A stretch of DNA of 64,000 nucleotides from Myxococcales bacterium (lineage in GTDB: Bacteria; Myxococcota_A; Polyangia; Palsa-1104; JAEUJZ01), in NCBI GenBank assembly GCA_016794365.1, contig JAEUKB010000041.1, positions 150,812-214,811 on the forward strand. The letters are read 5' to 3'. The notes beneath the pieces are model-generated. The model did no database searches. It was not told the DNA's origin and worked only from the letters and a program-made list of their open reading frames with translations. The translations under genes and the position numbers were made by a program. Position 1 is the stretch's first letter, and the number at the start of each line of letters is the position of its first letter. This document shows positions 60,004 through 64,000 of this stretch, in pieces.

Positions 60004-60174
60004 CTAGCCGCGCTTGCGGGCGTCGTTGATCTCGCGGTTGATGCGAGCGATCTCACGCAGCCAGATGTGCCGCTCGTCGTGCTCCATGTTGAGCACGTCT
60101 TCCAGCGGCCAGTGGAAGTGATAGGCGATGTAGGCTACCTCCCGGTACAGCTGCTCCAGGGGGTAGCTCGTTAT
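60004..60174 (-). CDS. DUF6760-like domain, reached by -1 frameshift from the tail-assembly gene
   Basis: The -1 frame after the slippery site encodes 56 residues (ITSYPLEQLYREVAYIAYHF, then HWPLEDVLNMEHDERHIWLR and a helical end). It resembles small DUF6760-type proteins of phage-tail-like loci. There is no ATG, GTG or TTG near the domain: the only upstream in-frame start is GTG 60249, which would read 25 codons out of frame through the preceding gene. Frameshifting at 60174-60180 gives a 185-residue fusion. Alternatives are an atypical ATA start or GTG 60249 use. Confidence 0.7.
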   Translation of the reverse strand: MTSYPLEQLYREVAYIAYHFHWPLEDVLNMEHDERHIWLREIARINREINDARKRG

Positions 60175-60180
60175 CCCCCC
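60134..60180 (-). promoter_or_regulatory. Programmed -1 frameshift signal: G GGG GGA heptamer, 6-nt spacer, hairpin
   Basis: On the minus strand the tail-assembly frame ends CAG GGG GGA TAA; the heptamer G GGG GGA (60180-60174) has the X XXY YYZ form for a -1 slip. Six nt later (TAACGA) a hairpin starts: GCTACC (60162-60167) pairs with GGTAGC (60134-60139), extended by CCC with GGG and one bulged A, loop about 13 nt. A second hairpin, TGGCCG with CGGCCA, abuts the heptamer upstream. Spacing and order match known -1 signals. Efficiency is unknown. Confidence 0.65.
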
Positions 60181-60560
60181 TGGCCGACAACGCGGCCATC
60201 CCCTCCCCCGAGCAAGTCGATGTCGAACTCGTGCTGGCAGGAGGGACACTTGGCGTGAACGCGGGGCGCGCCTTCCTCGTTGATGCGCCGATAGAACTCT
60301 TGCAGATACGCCAGGTCGGTCGAAAACAGGTTCTCGATGACCTCGGTATCTACAACTGCCAAGTCGCCCAGCTTGCTGATCACGCGGCTGAGCAGCACGA
60401 TGACCAGGTACGCGCGGTTTGACTGAACGCGATAGTCCTGAAGCGGAACGATCTCGTCCTTGGCAGTGGCCAGCCGCATCACACCATTGCGATGCAGCTT
60501 GCCTTCGCTGTCGATATAGCCTTTGGGGAGCGTGAACGGAAACTCAGTCTTGAATGCCAT
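60171..60560 (-). CDS. Tail-assembly/T4-baseplate-like protein, zero-frame product
   Basis: 129 residues: MAFKTEFPFTLPKGYIDSEG, GVMRLATAKDEIVPLQDYRV, YLVIVLLSRVISKLGDLAVV, LFSTDLAYLQEFYRRINEEG. It matches the small tail-assembly/T4-baseplate-type proteins of contractile particles. A CPSC motif with a nearby His (CPSCQHEF) suggests a metal-binding turn near the end. Its stop codon lies in the slippery site, so a longer product (185 residues) is expected. It is 17 bp after the second tandem tube gene. Confidence 0.8.
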   Translation of the reverse strand: MAFKTEFPFTLPKGYIDSEGKLHRNGVMRLATAKDEIVPLQDYRVQSNRAYLVIVLLSRVISKLGDLAVVDTEVIENLFSTDLAYLQEFYRRINEEGAPRVHAKCPSCQHEFDIDLLGGGDGRVVGQGG

Positions 60561-60577
60561 GCTTTCACTCTCTGCGG

Positions 60578-61507
60578 TTATCCGTATACTGCCTGGTTGT
60601 TGTACGTGAACTTCATCTTCTCACAGTACATCTCAATCTTAACGCTCCGAATCTTTTCCGAGCCAGCCTCGGCTTTGTCGGGCGTGAACTTGATGATACC
60701 CAGGTTTTCCAGCCCAAGCGTAAAGAGCGTTTGCGCCAGATCCGAGCTGAGATATTCAATCCCACCTTGCTTTTCGCTGGCAGAGTAGCTCTTTCCCTCG
60801 ATGACAAACTCTTTGTGCCACTTATACCATTTCTCAGCATCGGACTCTGGAACGGTCAAGATGACATTCGGAAAGTCAATCTGGGCTGGCTCTTTGTCAA
60901 AGATCAGCTTTTCGCCAATCGTGTTTTCAATCACGTTTTGCTTAATCGTGATGGCTTCAACCTTGGAGATGTTTCGGCACACATCTTCCAAGCCATCGAT
61001 TCTCACACGGAAGTTGGAAGGAGTCCACAGCTTTTGTTTGGGTGGGCTCAGAGGTACGGGCTGCACCGACCTTGTCCCACCGCTGTACTCCAATGTACAC
61101 AGCTCTGGTGAAAACTTGATCGTCATCTTCGCAGTCTCTTTGCTGGTTGCATCGAGCGCAGGAAGTCCGATCTCGGTAATCAGCGCACGCTGAAACGTCT
61201 GTCGAACAATCTCTTTGAAATCATAATTGGTATGAACAACAGCACCGTCTTTGCGCGAATGCTGATATTGCATACTGTCTTTGATCCAATCGTAGAACTT
61301 GGATGTCATACCAGTTCCACACGTCACTGTAATGTCATCGACTTTGACATTGCCAGCATGTTTGCGAACTGGATAACCGCCTGCCATCCGCTCGTTGACG
61401 GACTCAGTTTGGACGTGTCCCCCGTCGGCAGAGAACAACCAGCCAGAGGGCTGATCCAGCTCCAGATAAAAGCGACTGTTTACATAACTACGAGCATGGG
61501 CGGCCAC
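60578..61507 (-). CDS. Duplicated-domain tube protein B (two gp19-like units)
   Basis: 309 residues, GTG start with GAGGGA upstream. Two gp19-like halves: first at about 1-150 (FYLELDQPSGWLFSADGGHV, VTCGTGMTSKFYDWIKD, PALDATSKETAKMTIKF), second at about 165-309 (NFRVRIDGLEDVCRNISKVE, VPESDAEKWYKWHKEFVIEG, KIRSVKIEMYCEKMKFTYNN). Usual tube subunits have one domain of about 150 residues, so this is a fusion. It follows a hairpin-containing 139-bp spacer. GC is lower than in tube A. Confidence 0.8.
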   Translation of the reverse strand: MAAHARSYVNSRFYLELDQPSGWLFSADGGHVQTESVNERMAGGYPVRKHAGNVKVDDITVTCGTGMTSKFYDWIKDSMQYQHSRKDGAVVHTNYDFKEIVRQTFQRALITEIGLPALDATSKETAKMTIKFSPELCTLEYSGGTRSVQPVPLSPPKQKLWTPSNFRVRIDGLEDVCRNISKVEAITIKQNVIENTIGEKLIFDKEPAQIDFPNVILTVPESDAEKWYKWHKEFVIEGKSYSASEKQGGIEYLSSDLAQTLFTLGLENLGIIKFTPDKAEAGSEKIRSVKIEMYCEKMKFTYNNQAVYG

Positions 61508-61555
61508 TTGAATCCCTCGCTGTTCAGATAGATAAACTCACTACCCCTGAAGCAA

Positions 61556-61587
61556 GACAGGCGACTGAGTTCCCCCAGCCGCCTGTC
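61556..61587 (-). other. Hairpin between tandem tube genes
   Basis: GACAGGCG (61556-61563) and CGCCTGTC (61580-61587) form a perfect 8-bp stem with a 16-nt loop in the 139-bp spacer. Without a clear T-run it could be an mRNA-processing or stabilising element that sets tube A and sheath above the downstream genes. Confidence 0.45.
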
Positions 61588-61646
61588 TCTCTTACATTCT
61601 CTGCCACATCCGCATTGTTATTCACGCTACGAATGTGACATACTGA

Positions 61647-62600
61647 CTACTTGAAGGTCGCGCTGGAGTTGTAGCTGAACTTGATGTCTTCGCAGTACAT
61701 CTCGACCTTGACGCGACGGATCGACTCGCCAGCGGCCTCGACCTTGTCCGGAGCCACCTTGAACACACCGAGCTGGGCAAAGTTCAGCGTGAACAGAACG
61801 GTGGACAGGTCCGGGGTCAGGTACTCGAGGATGCCCTGCTTTTCCTGATCCTGGCCGTTGCGTCCGTAGATCACGAAGTCCTCGTGCCACTTGTAGAACT
61901 GGTCGGCGTGCGACTCAGCCAGGGTGAGAACGAGGTTCGGAACTTCAACGCTCGCGGCTTCCTGCTCGTAGTCGCGGATCTCGCCGACGGCGTTTTCCAC
62001 AACCTTCTGCTTGATGACCAGGGCTTCGATCTTGTTCACCTTCGACAGAGCCTGATCGAACGCCGAGTCCGTGAAGCGGATGCGGAAGTTCGAGGGCAGC
62101 CACTTCTTCTGCGCCGAGGCATCCATCTTCGGGTTGCCGACCTTGCCCGAGCCCTTGATGACCTTGCGGGTGATCTCCGGCTTGAACTTGACGGTCATGA
62201 GCGCCGCGTCCTTCGACGAAGCGTCCAGCGCCGGCATACCGAACTCAGTGATCAGACCATTGCGGAACTCAAGCGCACTCAGCAGATTGTAGTCGTAGTC
62301 ATAGTGATTGATGGCGCCCGTGCGACGGCCCGCATCATTGTGGGTGTGATTGAATGCAGTGTTGATCCAATCATAGAAGTCAGTGGACATACCCGTGCCG
62401 CACTGGAACGAGATGTCCTCGTACTTCACAGTGGCAAGGTGCTTGCGGGCGATGTGATCGGCGCCCATCTTCTCGACCACGACGTCGGCGGTGGCATTAC
62501 CACCTTCAACGCTCTTGATCCAGCCAGCGTCCGTGTGACCGTCGAAGGTGAGGTTGTATTTGCCGCCCGTATAGGCACGGGCGTTCTTCGTGATCGCCAT
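61647..62600 (-). CDS. Duplicated-domain tube protein A (two gp19-like units)
   Basis: 317 residues from ATG 62600 with GGAGG upstream. Paralogue of tube B (shared FQCGTGMSTDFYDWIN, PALDASSKDAALMTVKF, NFRIRFTDSAFDQALSKVNK, LAESHADQFYKWHEDFVIYG, KVEMYCEDIKFSYNS). As in B, two gp19-like domains per chain. Strongly biased codon use (CTC/GTC/GAC/AAG-type choices), like the sheath just upstream, suggests high expression as a main structural part. It lies 77 bp after the sheath gene. Confidence 0.82.
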   Translation of the reverse strand: MAITKNARAYTGGKYNLTFDGHTDAGWIKSVEGGNATADVVVEKMGADHIARKHLATVKYEDISFQCGTGMSTDFYDWINTAFNHTHNDAGRRTGAINHYDYDYNLLSALEFRNGLITEFGMPALDASSKDAALMTVKFKPEITRKVIKGSGKVGNPKMDASAQKKWLPSNFRIRFTDSAFDQALSKVNKIEALVIKQKVVENAVGEIRDYEQEAASVEVPNLVLTLAESHADQFYKWHEDFVIYGRNGQDQEKQGILEYLTPDLSTVLFTLNFAQLGVFKVAPDKVEAAGESIRRVKVEMYCEDIKFSYNSSATFK

Positions 62601-62676
62601 TGTTCGTCCTCCCAATTTGACGACGGGGTGCCCTAGCCCACTCGGGCCAGGGCGGATCCCCGCCCTTTACAGAAAA

Positions 62677-63903
62677 CTACTCTTGGACGCCGCCGCCAGC
62701 GGGCATCTGGCCGATCCGGAAGATCACGAACTCGGCCGGCTTCACCGGAGCGAGGCCCACTTCGACGATGAGCTGACCCACGTCGATGACCTCCGGCGGG
62801 TTGGTTTCCTCGTCGCACTTGACGAAGAACGCCTTTTCCGGCGTCTCGCCCATCAGTGCGCCCTGGCGCCACACCAGGGTGAGGAAGCTCGCAATCGTCC
62901 GCACAACACGCTTCCACAGGCGGAAGTCGTTCGGCTCGAACACGACCCACTGGGTGGCGCGCTCGATCGAGGTTTCCACCATGATGAACAGACGGCGGAC
63001 GTTGATGTAACGCCACGACGGGTCCGAAGACAGCGTGCGGGCGCCCCAGATACGGATGCCGTTGCCCTGCATCAGACGGATGCAGTTGATGCCGCGCGGG
63101 TTCAGGATGTCCTGCTCGCCACGGGAGACCTGATAACGCAGGCCGAGTGCGCCGCGCACGATCTCGTTGGCCGGAGCCTTGTGAACACCGCGCTCGTTGT
63201 CGGTCCGAGCGTACACACCAGCGACGTGACCCGCAGGCGGAATGTAGACGTTGCCGCGCTCCGGATCATAGACCTGGATCCACGGGAAGTAGTACGCACC
63301 GTACTTGCTGTCACGCGGACGCGGCAGCTTGTCAACGCCGCCCTGAACCGTCTCGGGGCTGTCGAGGATGGCAAAGCGATCCTTGCGGTTCTCACAGTGG
63401 GTGAGCAGCGCGTCCTGGACCGCAGCCGAGATGATGCCCGGAGCCGCAACCAGCGAGATCTCATCGATCTCCTCGAAGCACTTGAGACCCGTGCGAGCGC
63501 CAGGACCGTTGTCCTTGCCGATGTAGCGGGCGTCGTTGTCCACCTTGGTGCCGGTCGATGGCGAGCCTTCCGCCTTGACAGCAGCAGCCTTCTCGGCAGC
63601 CGCCTTGGTGTCCGCTGGGCTCAGGTCCAGGTTCGCCGGGGCGCCGACGTTCACAACGTAGCAGCGCGAGCCGCCGTTGTTGAAGAAGCCGTACACCGCA
63701 TGCGACAGGAACGTGGACTGGGTGAAGTCGCCGAAGGTCTTGACGTACTGGGTCCAGTTGGTGACCAGCACCGCCTGGTTAACGGGACCCATCATCGACT
63801 CGCCAAGGAAGCCCACGGTGTTGGTTCCAACTGCTTCAATCGGCTTTGAACCGCGATCTACTTCCTCAACGTATACGCCCGGCGAAAGGTAACTAGTGGC
63901 CAT
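62677..63903 (-). CDS. Contractile sheath protein, short form (Afp2-like)
   Basis: 408 residues, first gene of the eCIS cluster in the window, ATG 63903 with AAGGAG upstream. MATSYLSPGVYVEEVDRGSK and the conserved IPPAGHVAGVYARTDNERGV, then HKAPANEIVRGA, IRIWGARTLSSDPSWRYINV and RRLFIM identify a contractile tail sheath. Short for a sheath, without the insertion of the 57903 paralogue. Codon use is the most biased in the window, consistent with high copy number. The 97 bp upstream (63904-64000) show no gene; the operon promoter is expected there or beyond the edge. Confidence 0.92.
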   Translation of the reverse strand: MATSYLSPGVYVEEVDRGSKPIEAVGTNTVGFLGESMMGPVNQAVLVTNWTQYVKTFGDFTQSTFLSHAVYGFFNNGGSRCYVVNVGAPANLDLSPADTKAAAEKAAAVKAEGSPSTGTKVDNDARYIGKDNGPGARTGLKCFEEIDEISLVAAPGIISAAVQDALLTHCENRKDRFAILDSPETVQGGVDKLPRPRDSKYGAYYFPWIQVYDPERGNVYIPPAGHVAGVYARTDNERGVHKAPANEIVRGALGLRYQVSRGEQDILNPRGINCIRLMQGNGIRIWGARTLSSDPSWRYINVRRLFIMVETSIERATQWVVFEPNDFRLWKRVVRTIASFLTLVWRQGALMGETPEKAFFVKCDEETNPPEVIDVGQLIVEVGLAPVKPAEFVIFRIGQMPAGGGVQE

Positions 63904-64000
63904 GCTGCGCTCTCCTTGCTGATTTGCCTACCGTCAGATGATCCCCAGGGTTGCCTTCCGCGCTGGTCCAAGTGGTCTCGCAGAAGGTTATCGGTACGGC

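Noticed and set aside
60174..60249. In-frame GTG at 60249 as the true start of the DUF6760-like gene
   Set aside because: It would put 25 codons out of frame across the conserved end of the tail-assembly gene and give an Arg-rich leader unlike a conserved domain. Frameshifting explains the domain boundary better.

Overview
The window looks like a chromosomal segment of a Myxococcota (myxobacterium-like) bacterium with moderately high GC. The evidence is a traA-traB pair (known from myxobacterial outer-membrane exchange), many cysteine-rich or Gly/Asp-rich lipoproteins typical of this phylum, and a contractile-injection-system cluster. The order and genus cannot be fixed from the sequence. I saw no rRNA, IS element, prophage integrase or CRISPR array.

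Layout. (1) 1-9516, minus strand: the transcription/translation block, with four tRNAs (Thr-TGT, Tyr, Gly, Thr-GGT), rpmG, tRNA-Trp, secE, nusG, rplK, rplA, rplJ, rplL, rpoB and the start of rpoC. A promoter with a perfect TTGACA -35 precedes it and an attenuator-like terminator lies between rplL and rpoB. (2) 9618-21208: cell-wall and central metabolism: an Mpl ligase fused to an ArsN2-like acetyltransferase, leuB, nadK, a UPF0158 protein, then murB-ddl-corA on the plus strand, followed by lipB, pdhA and two envelope proteins on the minus strand. (3) 21209-34906: an FAD monooxygenase behind three copies of a palindromic motif, a beta-propeller lipoprotein, an M16 peptidase overlapping a radical SAM/SPASM gene, a Trm112-like protein, a tetraheme lipoprotein with one CX3CH motif, a PpiD-type foldase, a Cys-rich lipoprotein and a beta-helix protein. 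(4) 34946-40357: an operon-like traA-traB-lipoprotein set. (5) 40477-47962: RND efflux pump with its TetR regulator and operators, then bioA-bioD. (6) 48202-54830: DUF4157 (eCIS-core) protein, pentapeptide-repeat protein, PP2C phosphatase and a TonB-like protein. (7) 55056-63903, minus strand: an extracellular contractile injection system (eCIS) structural cluster with two sheaths, three tube-type proteins (two of them with a duplicated domain), a tail-assembly protein, an Afp7-like protein and a gp27-like hub. Baseplate wedge, AAA+ ATPase, tape-measure and terminator-cap genes are not in the window.

The most unusual signal is in the eCIS cluster. The tail-assembly gene ends in G GGG GGA TAA, a -1 slippery heptamer directly at the stop codon, followed after 6 nt by a hairpin. 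A 56-codon -1 frame follows that encodes a conserved-looking domain with no ATG, GTG or TTG start of its own near the domain. This resembles the lambda G/GT and P2 E/E' tail-chaperone frameshifts and predicts a 129/185-residue pair. Other points of interest are the three-gene traAB-type operon, with a lower-GC recognition region in traA, and the Mpl-acetyltransferase fusion.
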